64,000 nucleotides of DNA from assembly GCF_000179575.2 (NCBI RefSeq), contig NC_015636.1, positions 1,279,495 to 1,343,494 on the forward strand, read 5' to 3'. Made by a program: the position numbers and the translations under genes. The notes beneath the pieces were generated by a model that saw only the letters and a program-made list of their open reading frames with translations, had not been told where the DNA came from and searched no databases. Source of the stretch: Methanothermococcus okinawensis IH1 (GTDB lineage: Archaea > AGJL01 > Methanococci > Methanococcales > Methanococcaceae). Shown here one piece after another: positions 54,771-64,000 of the stretch; the stretch's first letter is position 1, and every line of letters begins with the position of its first letter.

Positions 54771-55865
54771 ATGAAATTCTTTAATAGAGAAAAGGAAATT
54801 AATGAAATTCTTCATATTTTAAACAAGGAACCAGATGATATTTATTTTATTTACGGCTCTATAAACAGTGGTAAAACTACATTAATCAACCATATAATAA
54901 ACAATGAATTAAACGATAATTACAAGGTATTTTATATAAATTTTAGAACCTACTTAATATCTGAAAAAAAGGACTTTATAGAAGCGATATTTTCAACTAA
55001 AAAGGACGATTTTCTTGAAACCATAAAAGATAAATCAGAGGTATTGAACCTAATCACAAAAGGAGCTCGAATATTAACAGGAGTTCCTATTCCAGAAGTA
55101 GAGTTTAACAAATTATTTGAGGAAAGAATAAATGATGCATTTCAATATTTAAATAATATAATGTTGGAAACCAGAAAAAATGGGAAAACTCCCATTTTAA
55201 TACTTGACGAACTTCAAATGATAAAAGACATAACCACCAACGGACAAAAATATTTATTAAAAGAGCTTTTCCAATTTTTAGTATCTCTTACAAAGGAACA
55301 ACACCTATGTCATGTATTCTGTTTAACCTCAGATAGTCTATTTGCCGAATATGTTTATAATGCGGGAGAATTAGGGGGAAGGGCAAAATATATTTTGGTA
55401 GATGATTTTGATAAAGAAACCTCTTTAAGATTCATAAGTTTTTTAGCAAAGGAAAATGGGGTCGCACTCTCCGATAGTGATAAAGAAAAAATATATTCCT
55501 ATGTTGGGGGAAAACCAAAGGATATAGCTTATGTAGTTGAAGAAAGTAGTTTTAAAGATTTGAAAGAAGTTTTGGAATATTTACTAAATGATAGTATTCA
55601 GAAATTGGATATGTTCCTAAATAAATTAGATTACATAACACCAAAAATATCCATTGAAAATGAAATTATTGAAATTAAGAAAGAAGATGTTGTTAATGCA
55701 CTAAAATTATTTAAAACTAAATATGAGATTGATAAAAATGATGTTAGTATGCCCATCTACATTTATTTAATCAAAGAAAATATTTTATTCCTAAATCCAC
55801 AAAAAGGGATATTAAAACCACAATCCTATTTAGTATGGAATGCTATTAAGAGGTTGGAATTATGA
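54771..55865 (+). CDS. Archaeal AAA+ ATPase (PF01637-like), tandem copy A
   Basis: A 364-residue STAND/AAA+-type ATPase of the archaeal ATPase_2 family, expanded in methanococci. It starts [15 protein letters not shown], has Walker [11 protein letters not shown] (about 28-37), Walker [11 protein letters not shown] (about 144-153), the sensor region [23 protein letters not shown] and a winged-helix-like C-terminus ([16 protein letters not shown] ... [14 protein letters not shown]). Function of the family is unknown; related members occur with mobile elements. Its stop overlaps the ATG of copy B by 4 bases. GGTGAAACC precedes the ATG. Confidence 0.88.
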   Translation: MKFFNREKEINEILHILNKEPDDIYFIYGSINSGKTTLINHIINNELNDNYKVFYINFRTYLISEKKDFIEAIFSTKKDDFLETIKDKSEVLNLITKGARILTGVPIPEVEFNKLFEERINDAFQYLNNIMLETRKNGKTPILILDELQMIKDITTNGQKYLLKELFQFLVSLTKEQHLCHVFCLTSDSLFAEYVYNAGELGGRAKYILVDDFDKETSLRFISFLAKENGVALSDSDKEKIYSYVGGKPKDIAYVVEESSFKDLKEVLEYLLNDSIQKLDMFLNKLDYITPKISIENEIIEIKKEDVVNALKLFKTKYEIDKNDVSMPIYIYLIKENILFLNPQKGILKPQSYLVWNAIKRLEL

Positions 55866-56929
55866 AATTCTTTAACAGAGAAAAGGAAATCAACGAAATC
55901 CTTCATATCTTAGAGGGGGAACCCAACTTAATATACTTTATATACGGCTCTATAAACAGTGGTAAAACTACATTAATCAACCATATAATAAATAATGAAT
56001 TAAACGATAATTATAAGGTATTTTATATAAATTTTAGAACCTACTTAGTATCAGAAAAAAGAGATTTTATAGAAGCCATATTTACAACAAAAAAAGAGGG
56101 TATTTTAGAAAAAATAAAGAATAAATCAGAGGTAATAAATTTAATCACCAAAACTACAAAAACTTTAACAGGAGTCCCTATTCCAGAAGTAGAGTTTAAC
56201 AAATTATTTGAGGAAAGAATAAACGATGCCTTTCAGTATCTAAACGATGTGTTTTTGGAAACCAAAAAGAGTGGTAAAACACCAATACTAATACTGGATG
56301 AATTGCAGATGATAAAGGATGTTACAACAAACGGACAGAAGTATCTTTTAAAGGAGTTATTCCAATTTTTAGTATCTCTTACAAAGGAACAACATTTATG
56401 CCATGTATTTTGTTTAACCTCAGATAGTCTATTTGCTGAGTATGTTTATAATACAGGTGAACTCGAAGATAGAGCCGATTATATATTGGTAGATGATTTT
56501 GATAAAGAAACTGCTTTAAGATTTATGGATTTTTTAGCAAAGGAAAATAGAGTTTCACTTTCCAATAGAGATAAAGAAAAGATATATTCTTATGTTGGTG
56601 GAAAACCCATATTAATTTACAAAGTTATTAACGATATGAGATATAAGAAATTGGAGGATATTTTAAATGAAATGCTTAAAATAGAAATGTCAAAACTAAA
56701 AAAATTGTTGATTAGAATAAAAAATGGCAAATATGAAGGAATAAAATATAATGATGTAATTAATGCCCTTTTTTTATTTAAAAAAGAATATATAACTAAC
56801 GAATATAACATAGATGAGGACATAAAAGAATTTTTAATAAGAAAAAATATTTTATTTCTAAATCCCATTGAAGAATTGATAAAACCACAGTCATATTTAG
56901 TATGGAATGCTATTAAGAGGGTGGTTTAA
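55862..56929 (+). CDS. Archaeal AAA+ ATPase, tandem copy B
   Basis: A 355-residue paralogue of copy A. The first two-thirds, including [20 protein letters not shown] and the [20 protein letters not shown] block, are near-identical to copy A. From about residue 250 it leaves copy A and instead matches copy C over [16 protein letters not shown], then has a private C-terminal stretch before rejoining the common end [15 protein letters not shown]. This patchwork suggests gene conversion. Walker motifs are intact. The start overlaps copy A, so translation is coupled. Confidence 0.88.
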   Translation: MKFFNREKEINEILHILEGEPNLIYFIYGSINSGKTTLINHIINNELNDNYKVFYINFRTYLVSEKRDFIEAIFTTKKEGILEKIKNKSEVINLITKTTKTLTGVPIPEVEFNKLFEERINDAFQYLNDVFLETKKSGKTPILILDELQMIKDVTTNGQKYLLKELFQFLVSLTKEQHLCHVFCLTSDSLFAEYVYNTGELEDRADYILVDDFDKETALRFMDFLAKENRVSLSNRDKEKIYSYVGGKPILIYKVINDMRYKKLEDILNEMLKIEMSKLKKLLIRIKNGKYEGIKYNDVINALFLFKKEYITNEYNIDEDIKEFLIRKNILFLNPIEELIKPQSYLVWNAIKRVV

Positions 56930-56984
56930 TTTTTAATAGGAGCTCATATTAATATATATTAGCTATGTATATATTGGTGAAACC

Positions 56985-58109
56985 ATGAAATTCTTTAATA
57001 GAGAAAAGGAAATTAATGAAATCCTTCATATCTTAGAGGGGGAACCCAACTTAATATATTTCATCTACGGCCCTATAAATAGTGGAAAATCCACTTTAAT
57101 TAGAGAAATCATAACAAATAAGTTGGATAAATCAAAATATATTCCATTCTTTATAGATTTTAGAACAAGGAATGTATTAAATGTGGATAACTTTATTGAA
57201 TGTTTATTTGAAGTGGATGAAAAATCAAAAGTGGATGATTTTAGGGAGTATGCCAAATCATTAGCTGATTTGTTGATTAATGGGTCGGAGGAATTAAGCA
57301 AGTATTATTTAGGAGCTCCGATAAAAATTCCAAAATCATTATTTGACAAAATTTTTACTAAAAAAGATAAATCTGGCGATGTTTATCAATATATAGAATA
57401 TTTATTTGCTAAATTAAATGAAAAAGGTAAAACACCAATATTGATATTCGATGAGCTCCAAATGATTAAAGGACTAACCTTAAATGGAAATAGATTGGTA
57501 TTATGGAGTTTATTTCAATTCTTAGTGGCATTAACTAAGGTTCAACATCTATGCCATGTATTCTGTTTAAGTTCTGATAGTTTATTTATTGAGTATGTTT
57601 ATAATACGGGTGAGCTCGAAGGAAGGGCAAGATATATATTAATAGAAGATTTTGATAAAGAAACCTCTTTAATATTTATGGATTTTTTGGCAAAAGAATT
57701 ATTAAAATCAGAATTATCAAAAGAACAAAAAGAACTAATCTATTCCTATGTTGGTGGAAAACCCATTGATATATACTATATAATTAATGAAATGAGATAT
57801 AAGGAATTAGAGGATATTTTAAATGAAGTACTAAATGACAGTATTCAAAAATTAGATATGCTTCTAAATAAATTGGATTATATAACCCCAAAAATATCCA
57901 TTGAAAGTGAAATTATTGAAATCAAAAAAGAAGATGTTGTAAATGCACTAAAATTATTTAAAACTAAATATGAGATTGATAAAAAGGCTATTAGCACGCC
58001 TGTATATATTTACTTAATCAAAGAAAATATTTTATTCCTTAATCCTCAAAAAGGAATATTAAAACCACAATCTTATTTAGTATGGAATGCCATTAAGAGA
58101 GTAGTTTAA
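56985..58109 (+). CDS. Archaeal AAA+ ATPase, tandem copy C
   Basis: A 374-residue third copy. Its first 28 residues equal copy B; then the Walker A changes to [10 protein letters not shown] and residues 38-140 are diverged, with an insert ([19 protein letters not shown]). The Walker [15 protein letters not shown] is intact. The last 90 residues ([18 protein letters not shown] and [18 protein letters not shown]) match copy A almost exactly, not copy B. The DNA upstream (AGGAGCTCATATTA at 56938-56951 and GGTGAAACCATG) resembles that before copy A, so the promoter was duplicated as well. Confidence 0.88.
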   Translation: MKFFNREKEINEILHILEGEPNLIYFIYGPINSGKSTLIREIITNKLDKSKYIPFFIDFRTRNVLNVDNFIECLFEVDEKSKVDDFREYAKSLADLLINGSEELSKYYLGAPIKIPKSLFDKIFTKKDKSGDVYQYIEYLFAKLNEKGKTPILIFDELQMIKGLTLNGNRLVLWSLFQFLVALTKVQHLCHVFCLSSDSLFIEYVYNTGELEGRARYILIEDFDKETSLIFMDFLAKELLKSELSKEQKELIYSYVGGKPIDIYYIINEMRYKELEDILNEVLNDSIQKLDMLLNKLDYITPKISIESEIIEIKKEDVVNALKLFKTKYEIDKKAISTPVYIYLIKENILFLNPQKGILKPQSYLVWNAIKRVV

Positions 58110-58292
58110 TTTTATGAGCTCCGATAAACATAATATATATTTTTAATTTTATTTTTTAGATTTTTGTAGAGCTCCGATAAATTTTCATTTTTATTGTGGG
58201 AGCTCCCATTATTATTAAAACCAATGAGAATATTTAAATAAAAAGAGGAGTAATATAAGTTAAGATTTAATTTTTTGGTATTGGTGTATAGG
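58110..58292. repeat. Intergenic cluster of GAGCTC palindromes
   Basis: Between copy C and the flippase gene, GAGCTC occurs at about 58116, 58170 and 58200, with a fourth inside the flippase start at 58294. Two are followed by CGATAAA, the same flank as the 22-bp palindrome at 34896. The gap is otherwise AT-rich and should include the flippase promoter. The palindromes could form small hairpins that end the ATPase transcript. Confidence 0.6.
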
Positions 58293-59606
58293 ATGAGCTC
58301 AGTTAAAAGGATTGCTAAGAACACGGGGATTTTATTTGTATCCAATATTATATCCAAATTATTTGGTTTTGTTTATACCATATATATGGCTAGATATTTA
58401 GGAGCTCAGGGGTTTGGTATTTTATCCTTTGCATTAGCATTTACTGGAATGTTCGGTGTGCTTGCAGATATGGGTTTGCAGCCTTTAACTGTTAGAGAGG
58501 TTGCAAGAAATACTGAGCTCAGTGGAAAGTATTTGGGAAATATTGCAGCGATAAAATCTATTTTAGGAATAATTACTTTTGTGTTAATTGTTTTAACTAT
58601 AAATTTAATGAACTATCCAGCAGAAACTGTTTATGTTGTTTATTTAATTGCATTTAGTGTGTTGATTAATTCATTTAATGGTATGTTTTATTCCATTTAT
58701 CAAGGTCATGAAAAGATGGAGTATGTTGGTATTGGAAATATAATTAATAGTTCTTTAATGTTTGTGGGTGTTTTTATTGCCATATATCTTGGATTTAATG
58801 TTGAAGGGTTTGCATATATATATTTGATTTCTGGAATTGGTGTTTTGCTGTATAATTTAATTATTTCTACATGGAAGTTTGTTAAACCAAAAATTGAAAT
58901 TGATTTAAAATTTTGGAAGGAATTGTTAAAAGAGGCTTGGCCTTTTGCTCTTATAGGTTTTTTTGTTATTATCTATTTTAGAATAGATTCTATAATGTTA
59001 TCCTATATGAAAGGAAATGAAGTTGTTGGATACTACTCAGCATCATATAGGCTTATTGATGCTTTATCATCGCTTGTACCTTCAATAATATATTCTGTAA
59101 TGTTTCCCGTAATGTCTAAATATTTAAATTCAATAAATGATTTAAAAAAAGTTTGGATTAAAGCATTTAATTTATCCTTTATTGTTGGTATTACTACTTC
59201 GATTTTTGTCGTAGTTTTTGCAAAATATATTATTTTAATTGTTTATGGATATGGTTATTTACCTAGTGTAATGGTATTGCAAATTTTAATATGGGCATTT
59301 TTTATAATATGCGTTAGTTCCATAACTAGTGGATTATTAAATGCTACAAATAAACAAAGGTTGGTGACTTTTGGAGCAGGTGCTGGAGCAATTATTAATG
59401 TAATATTAAATATAATCTTAATTCCAAAATATAGTATGGAGGGTGCTGCAATAGCCACCGTTATTACCGAAATATTAATGTTTGTGCTATATATTTATTC
59501 AGCTTGTAAATTTTTAAAAATAAATAAATCAGAAATTTTATCATTATTTATATTTTCAAAAAAAGATTTATACATAATTAAAGAATTATTAAAAGGTAAA
59601 AAATAA
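58293..59606 (+). CDS. Polysaccharide flippase (Wzx/MATE-like, MOP superfamily)
   Basis: A 437-residue membrane protein with about 12 to 14 predicted helices, related to lipid-linked oligosaccharide flippases. Typical parts are RIAKNTGILFVSNIISKLFGFVYTIYMARYLG at the N-terminus (split here as a longer stretch than quoted motifs need), GFGILSFALAFTGMFGVLADMGL, TVREVARN, and YYSASYRLIDALSSLVPSI mid-protein. It would move an undecaprenyl- or dolichol-linked glycan across the membrane. GGTG 7 bases upstream fixes the ATG at 58293. It opens a polysaccharide or glycoprotein cluster with the following glycosyltransferases. Confidence 0.9.
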   Translation: MSSVKRIAKNTGILFVSNIISKLFGFVYTIYMARYLGAQGFGILSFALAFTGMFGVLADMGLQPLTVREVARNTELSGKYLGNIAAIKSILGIITFVLIVLTINLMNYPAETVYVVYLIAFSVLINSFNGMFYSIYQGHEKMEYVGIGNIINSSLMFVGVFIAIYLGFNVEGFAYIYLISGIGVLLYNLIISTWKFVKPKIEIDLKFWKELLKEAWPFALIGFFVIIYFRIDSIMLSYMKGNEVVGYYSASYRLIDALSSLVPSIIYSVMFPVMSKYLNSINDLKKVWIKAFNLSFIVGITTSIFVVVFAKYIILIVYGYGYLPSVMVLQILIWAFFIICVSSITSGLLNATNKQRLVTFGAGAGAIINVILNIILIPKYSMEGAAIATVITEILMFVLYIYSACKFLKINKSEILSLFIFSKKDLYIIKELLKGKK

Positions 59607-59620
59607 TTTAGGTGGTTATT

Positions 59621-60774
59621 ATGGGAAGCTTAAAGGGATATATCAAAAAATTTAAAGAAGATATATTAATTTTATTGGATAAATGTATTACAAATGTTGA
59701 AAGGACTGAAAATTTAAAAAGGAAAGAATATTTATTAGTAAGGATGGATTTATTAGGTGATTTTTTTGTATTTTTTCCGTTTTTTTAAGATATATAAAAA
59801 TTTTTAATAACCATATATTTTTGATAAATAAAATCCATGAACCTATTGTTAAAAAATATACAAAAAATTATATTGCAATTGATTTTAAAAAGTATCGTTT
59901 AAATTTAAAATATAGGATATATATTTTAAAATTAATAAATGATTACTATTTTGACTATGCTATTAATCTTATACCACATAGATATCCAAAAATCGCAGAC
60001 GAACTAATTGTTATATGTAATTCACATAAAAAAATTTGTTATGTAGGGGATGATATAAATATCAATAATTCAGAATATTATTATAATAAATTTTATAATG
60101 AAAAAATTCCTTATTTAGAAAGTCTAAAAAATGAGAATAAAAAATATTATCATATATTTGAACATGAAAAAACCATTTATTATCATTTATGTAAAGAAAA
60201 CAAATTTAAATCCAACATAAAAGACTTTTATTTAAATGCATTTATGGATTTAAAAAAGAAATTGACCAAAAAATACAATTTTAAATATGTTTGTATTATT
60301 ACTGATGCATCTGCACCATTTAGAAAATATCCACGAGATAAATGGCAAATAATACTAAATAATTTACCAAAAGATGTTAAAATTATTCAAATAGGATTAA
60401 ATAAATTTCCTCTAAAACATCCAAATCTTATAGATTTAACTGGAAAGACCTCACTTGAAGAGGCTATGTCAATAGTAATGAATGCATCCCTTGTTATAGG
60501 TAATGAAACGGGTTTAACTCATTTAGGTTATTTGTCAGGAGTTCCAACTGTTTGTATTCTTGGGGGCGGGCATTTTGGCAGATTTTTACCTTGGGATGAA
60601 TTTGATGATATTGTTAAGTGTACATATAATAAAATGGACTGTTTTCAGTGTGGTTGGAGATGTAAATATGTAAATTTAAAAAAGGGAGAAGTTCCACCCT
60701 GTATAAAAAACATAAAACCTGAAAAAGTTATTGATGCCATAAATGAATTAAATGAGAAATACAATATATTTTAA
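59621..60774 (+). pseudogene. Frameshifted GT9-family (heptosyltransferase-like) glycosyltransferase
   Basis: A good start (GGTGGTTATT before ATG 59621) begins MGSLKGYIKKFKEDIL and continues to YLLVRMDLLGDFFVFFPFF, the usual GT9 N-terminal motif, then stops at 59786-59788. The same protein continues in the -1 frame from 59785 (LRYIKIFNNHIFLINK) to 60774, with FRKYPRDKWQ, VIGNETGLTHLGYLSGVPTVCILGGGHFGRF and a C-terminal CFQCGWRC. One added T in the run of seven Ts at 59780-59786 would restore a 384-residue enzyme. Options are phase variation, a recent mutation or a sequencing error. Sugar donor and acceptor are unknown. Confidence 0.8.
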
Positions 60775-60785
60775 ATGGTGAAATT

Positions 60786-61892
60786 ATGAACTATCCAAGA
60801 GTTTCAATAATAATTTTAAACTGGAATGGTTGGAAAGATACAATAGAATGTTTAGAATCTCTTTATAGAATTAACTATCCAAATTATGATGTAATTGTTG
60901 TGGATAATAATTCTCAAAATGAATCTATTGAGAAAATAAAAGAATATTGCAATGGTAATATTGAACAAATTCTTCCAGAATTTGTAGCTCTTCGCTCCGC
61001 TCCGATTGAAGTTAATTCTAAGTTTTTTAAATATTCAAATGAAAACAAACCCATTAGAGTTTTTGAACTTTCAGAGAATGAAGCAAGAAATAATAAATTT
61101 TTAGATAAAGAAAAATATGAAACATTAGAACCAAATAAAAGAATGATTCTAATTAAGAACAAAGATAACTATGGTTTTGCTGGGGGGAATAATGTTGGTA
61201 TTAAATTTGCTTTGGATGTTTTAAATCCTGATTATATTTTGTTGTTAAATAATGATACTGTTGTAGATAAGAATTTTTTAATAGAAATGGTTAAAGTTGC
61301 TGAGTGTGATGAAAAGATTGGGATAGTTGGAAGTAAGATTTATTATTATGATTATAAAGGTAGGGACGATGTGATTTGGGGATTGGGTGGCGGAGGAGTT
61401 GATTTAAAAACTGGGAGGGTTTGGCATTATTACTTTAAAAAAATAGACGATAAAACATATAAAGATATTATTGAATGTGGATATATTACAGGATGTTCAA
61501 TGTTAGTTAAAAATAATGTCTTAAAAATATTAAATGGATTTGATGAAAATTATTTCTGTTATTATGAAGATACTGATTTATCCATTAGATGTAAAAATTT
61601 AGGTTATAAATTAGTTTGTGCTACTAAATCTGTTTTATGGCATAAGGTTTCTGTTAGTTCTGGAGGAGATAGCTCTCCAATCACCGCATATCTTACTGCT
61701 AGAAATTGTCTATACTTTATAAAGAAAAATAACAAAAAATGGATGTATTGTTCATTAATATATTTACTAACATATAAACACGCTCGAAGATTTGTTAATT
61801 TTGTTTTTTTGCAGAAAAAACCTTATTTATTGAAATATTACTATAAAGGAATTTTAGATGGAATTAAAGGAAAAGGTGGAAAAGGAATTTAA
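60786..61892 (+). CDS. Glycosyltransferase family 2
   Basis: A 368-residue inverting glycosyltransferase with GT-A fold. Motifs are VSIIILNWNGWKDTIECLESLYR, VIVVDNNSQNESIE, NYGFAGGNNVGI, LLLNNDTVVD (DxD-like NDT), GYITGCSMLVK, FDENYFCYYEDTDLSIR and LWHKVSVSSGG. The rhamnosyltransferase-like subgroup is likely. A longer spacer between the second strand and NYGFAGG includes FKYSNENKPIRVFE, seen in related archaeal proteins, and a small GC-richer segment (VALRSAPIE). GGTGAAATT precedes the ATG. Stop codons overlap by 4 bases with the convergent gene. Confidence 0.92.
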   Translation: MNYPRVSIIILNWNGWKDTIECLESLYRINYPNYDVIVVDNNSQNESIEKIKEYCNGNIEQILPEFVALRSAPIEVNSKFFKYSNENKPIRVFELSENEARNNKFLDKEKYETLEPNKRMILIKNKDNYGFAGGNNVGIKFALDVLNPDYILLLNNDTVVDKNFLIEMVKVAECDEKIGIVGSKIYYYDYKGRDDVIWGLGGGGVDLKTGRVWHYYFKKIDDKTYKDIIECGYITGCSMLVKNNVLKILNGFDENYFCYYEDTDLSIRCKNLGYKLVCATKSVLWHKVSVSSGGDSSPITAYLTARNCLYFIKKNNKKWMYCSLIYLLTYKHARRFVNFVFLQKKPYLLKYYYKGILDGIKGKGGKGI

Positions 61893-64000
61893 GATAATAA
61901 AACCTGACTTCCACCATTATCGTAGATTTTATTACATAATTTCAATTGAGAATAATATTTAGAATTTGTAATATTATACCAAATTAATTTAGATGCATAT
62001 TTATTGTTTTCTACACCTATTTTTTCTTTGATATTTAATCTAACAAGACAAATATAGCAACTTTGAAGTTTTGATATGTTTATATTTTGCGTTAAAGGAT
62101 GTAGTTCATTGTAAGGTATAAGCCCAAATGTTTGAAATACTCCTGTTGCATCTAAATTACCTTTGGTTATCCATATTTTTAGACAATTGTTTCTGTTTTT
62201 TGATATCCATTTTGCCATTAAAATATCACAATCTTGGGGTGAAAACAAATAAAGTGTTCCAATATCTCGCATATCTCCATAATTCATAATAGAGTCCCTA
62301 CTTAAAGATATTGAATGAACATCACATTTAAACACTTCATTAATAAATCCCGTGGATAATAGCAAATAAAAAGACAAAATTACAGAAAAAATTTTAATGC
62401 TTTTTTTCGTTATAATCAAGTTGTAGGTTGTTGTATTATTGATTCTTAATCTCTTATAAATTTCAAAAATTATAGTTTTAAAACCTATTATTGTATATGG
62501 TGATAGTAGTATGTATGCTAAAAGAGATAATCTATCTACACCCATAACTGCGAAATATGGAAGTAATGTGGATATCAATATCACAAACCAATATAATGAA
62601 AATGATAAATATATTGGTAAATATTTATTATTTACCTTTCTAAGTATTATGTCTATTGTTGATTTTAGACAGCCTATAATTGCAAATAAAAGTAAAGATA
62701 TACCTATCGCTTTTGATATTATAGAAAATATTGATGTTACCGCAGTTAATACAACTCCTCCTCTTGATGATTCAATGTTAAAATCGTAGATTATTGAATT
62801 TATTACTGCGTTTCCAATATTAACTATACTATCAATAACTGATGAATTCGAAATAAAGATATACCATCCTCCGTATAATATAATATAACACAACACAACA
62901 AAATTTATAGTTTTAAAGTTTATGTTTTTAATATAAATATTCAATAAATGCATTATTATCAGTGCTGATAAAATCATACCAATAAATAAACTTGCAGTTC
63001 CATAATGTGACCACAACAAGGATATCATAAATATTATTAATAATATATTTTTAGCTGTTAAATTTGACTTTGATTTGAACAATACCATATATATCAAAAC
63101 TAAAAAAAACATTGCTAATTCTTGCTTTCTAGGAATAACTACACTGAAAAATGAACCTTTTGAGATATACAAAAACACTGCAAAAAATATTTCTTTTTCA
63201 ATTTTTAAAATTTTTAAAATTTTTATATATGAATATATTCCTAATGAAATAAAAGAGATAATAAAGGGATATACTAATTTATAGATTGTAGTAATGCTTA
63301 ATCCAAAGAACAATACCATCATTGGCGTTAATATAGTATTTCCAACTATTGAGAAATAATTATTATTTATGTTGAGATTTGCCATGCCATGACTTAATGT
63401 TAATATTGGAACATATCTTTCACCATCTGCTATATGAACATTGTTTCCTATTAATGTAATATGCCATACTAATGCAATAGCCATAACCCAAATAGCATAA
63501 GGATAATATTTTTTATCAATCCAGTTGGTAAAACCAACAATCAATGCAACCAATGCAATAACAACAATCATAATCATTAACAAAATATTATTATGGTAAT
63601 AATTCACTAAATAAGTTCCAAATATTGCCATAAATGGAATTAAACTAAGAAACAAAACCTGTGGGTTTAATATATCTTTTAAATCTATAAAATCAGGATT
63701 ATTATAATTTTTATCTCTAAAATAAGCAACAATGCATAATAAAAATATAACCCCTGCCATGGTTAAAGTTATAGGAATTTCTGAGATTGGTTTATCTGTA
63801 ATACCTAAAATTGGATAAAGCATATTTATTAAAAATCCAACAAACATATCCATAAATAAACTCAGCCCAATGGCATATAAAAAACTCTCAATACTACTTA
63901 AATTATGCAATCTTAAAATTCTTAACAATAAATACCCGGGAATAAAAGATAAATAAATAAATCCAACTAACGGTCTTATAATTGGAGTATTAACCCCTAA
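61889..64000 (-). CDS. Large polytopic membrane protein (DUF2206-like), start beyond window
   Basis: The reading frame runs from the stop at 61889 to the window edge without an N-terminus (704 codons visible). The first residues seen, NTPIIRPLVGFIYLSFIPGYLLLRIL, are typical of DUF1616/DUF2206 membrane proteins of methanogens. About 14 or more membrane segments fill the first two-thirds; the last 140 residues are soluble (ITKGNLDATGVFQTFGLIPYNE, ...SKYYSQLKLCNKIYDNGGSQ), probably outside the cell. Members resemble GT-C type transferases or polymerases and sit beside glycan genes, as here. No DXD loop could be assigned with confidence. Confidence 0.8.
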   Translation of the reverse strand, partial: LGVNTPIIRPLVGFIYLSFIPGYLLLRILRLHNLSSIESFLYAIGLSLFMDMFVGFLINMLYPILGITDKPISEIPITLTMAGVIFLLCIVAYFRDKNYNNPDFIDLKDILNPQVLFLSLIPFMAIFGTYLVNYYHNNILLMIMIVVIALVALIVGFTNWIDKKYYPYAIWVMAIALVWHITLIGNNVHIADGERYVPILTLSHGMANLNINNNYFSIVGNTILTPMMVLFFGLSITTIYKLVYPFIISFISLGIYSYIKILKILKIEKEIFFAVFLYISKGSFFSVVIPRKQELAMFFLVLIYMVLFKSKSNLTAKNILLIIFMISLLWSHYGTASLFIGMILSALIIMHLLNIYIKNINFKTINFVVLCYIILYGGWYIFISNSSVIDSIVNIGNAVINSIIYDFNIESSRGGVVLTAVTSIFSIISKAIGISLLLFAIIGCLKSTIDIILRKVNNKYLPIYLSFSLYWFVILISTLLPYFAVMGVDRLSLLAYILLSPYTIIGFKTIIFEIYKRLRINNTTTYNLIITKKSIKIFSVILSFYLLLSTGFINEVFKCDVHSISLSRDSIMNYGDMRDIGTLYLFSPQDCDILMAKWISKNRNNCLKIWITKGNLDATGVFQTFGLIPYNELHPLTQNINISKLQSCYICLVRLNIKEKIGVENNKYASKLIWYNITNSKYYSQLKLCNKIYDNGGSQVLLS

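Noticed and set aside
54720-58109. ATPase trio as an insertion sequence or integrated element
   Set aside because: No transposase, terminal inverted repeats or tRNA attachment site was seen; tandem duplication explains the arrangement.
58112-58357. Minus-strand frame of 81 codons over the flippase start
   Set aside because: It overlaps a clear flippase gene, lacks a ribosome binding site and reads AT-rich intergenic sequence.
59770-59800. Programmed -1 frameshift at the T run
   Set aside because: A slip of both tRNAs would need G to replace T in the P site codon (CCG TTT TTT), no stem-loop follows, and GT9 enzymes are not known to use one; a mutated or phase-variable tract is simpler.
1-64000. 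tRNA, rRNA, RNase P RNA or SRP RNA genes
   Set aside because: In such an AT-rich genome these stand out as GC-rich blocks; the only such blocks are the IS605 relic and the two C/D sRNAs.

Overview
The window is AT-rich (roughly 70% A+T), densely packed archaeal chromosome from a methanogen of the order Methanococcales; the genus cannot be fixed, but it resembles Methanothermococcus or Methanococcus aeolicus. Support: HypD, CofG (coenzyme F420), a type-2 seryl-tRNA synthetase, an AksF-like dehydrogenase (coenzyme B), archaeal primase PriS, IF-2/aIF5B, RNase P protein Rnp2, KEOPS Cgi121, Dph2, eS17 and eL41, GGTGA-type ribosome binding sites before most starts, TATA-type promoters, and two archaeal C/D box sRNAs. 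No rRNA or tRNA gene was seen.

Layout. 1-8.4 kb: an AIR-synthase-like gene (cut by the window edge), NAC, HypD, a P-type cation ATPase, a CBS/ParB protein, UPF0248, and a TrkA-N/DHH protein. 8.55-8.98 kb: a relic of an IS200/IS605-type TnpB element that keeps the structured, omegaRNA-like 3' end. 9-23 kb: housekeeping genes (infB, a CYTH operon with an unlisted 39-residue membrane peptide, moaC, dph2, a 20-codon eL41, dapA, rps17e, chorismate mutase, cofG-pyrD, rnp2, nadC, priS, cbiZ) and a C/D sRNA. 23.09-25.13 kb: a CRISPR array of 31 repeats and 30 spacers, transcribed leftward from a leader at 25.13-25.5 kb. 25.5-34.9 kb: DNA ligase, hisD, cgi121, cobA, an FmdE-like protein, an AI-2E-family permease and an aldehyde:ferredoxin oxidoreductase homologue.

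35.2-44.7 kb is a complete type III-A effector operon: csm1/cas10, csm2, csm3, csm4, csm5 and two tandem CARF-HEPN (Csm6-like) ribonucleases. Cas10 has the HD motif and the GGDD cyclase motif, and Csm3 keeps its catalytic Asp. No cas1, cas2 or cas6 lies in the window. The expected circuit is crRNA-guided RNA recognition, cyclic oligoadenylate synthesis by Cas10, then CARF-activated RNA cleavage by the two HEPN proteins; the operon sits behind a promoter with a perfect 23-bp inverted repeat.

44.8-54.5 kb: chromate-family transporter, type-2 serS, aksF, a second AIR-synthase-like gene, two unknown genes, and hel308. 54.5-58.1 kb: a second C/D sRNA and three tandem, mosaic archaeal ATPases. 58.3-64 kb: a surface polysaccharide cluster (flippase, a frameshifted GT9 glycosyltransferase, GT2, and a large membrane protein running off the window).

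The most striking genome-scale signal is the palindrome GAGCTC, counted by hand about 80 times against about 4 expected from base composition. It occurs in all frames and often extends to CGGAGCTCCG. It is absent from the last 5.4 kb, the polysaccharide genes.
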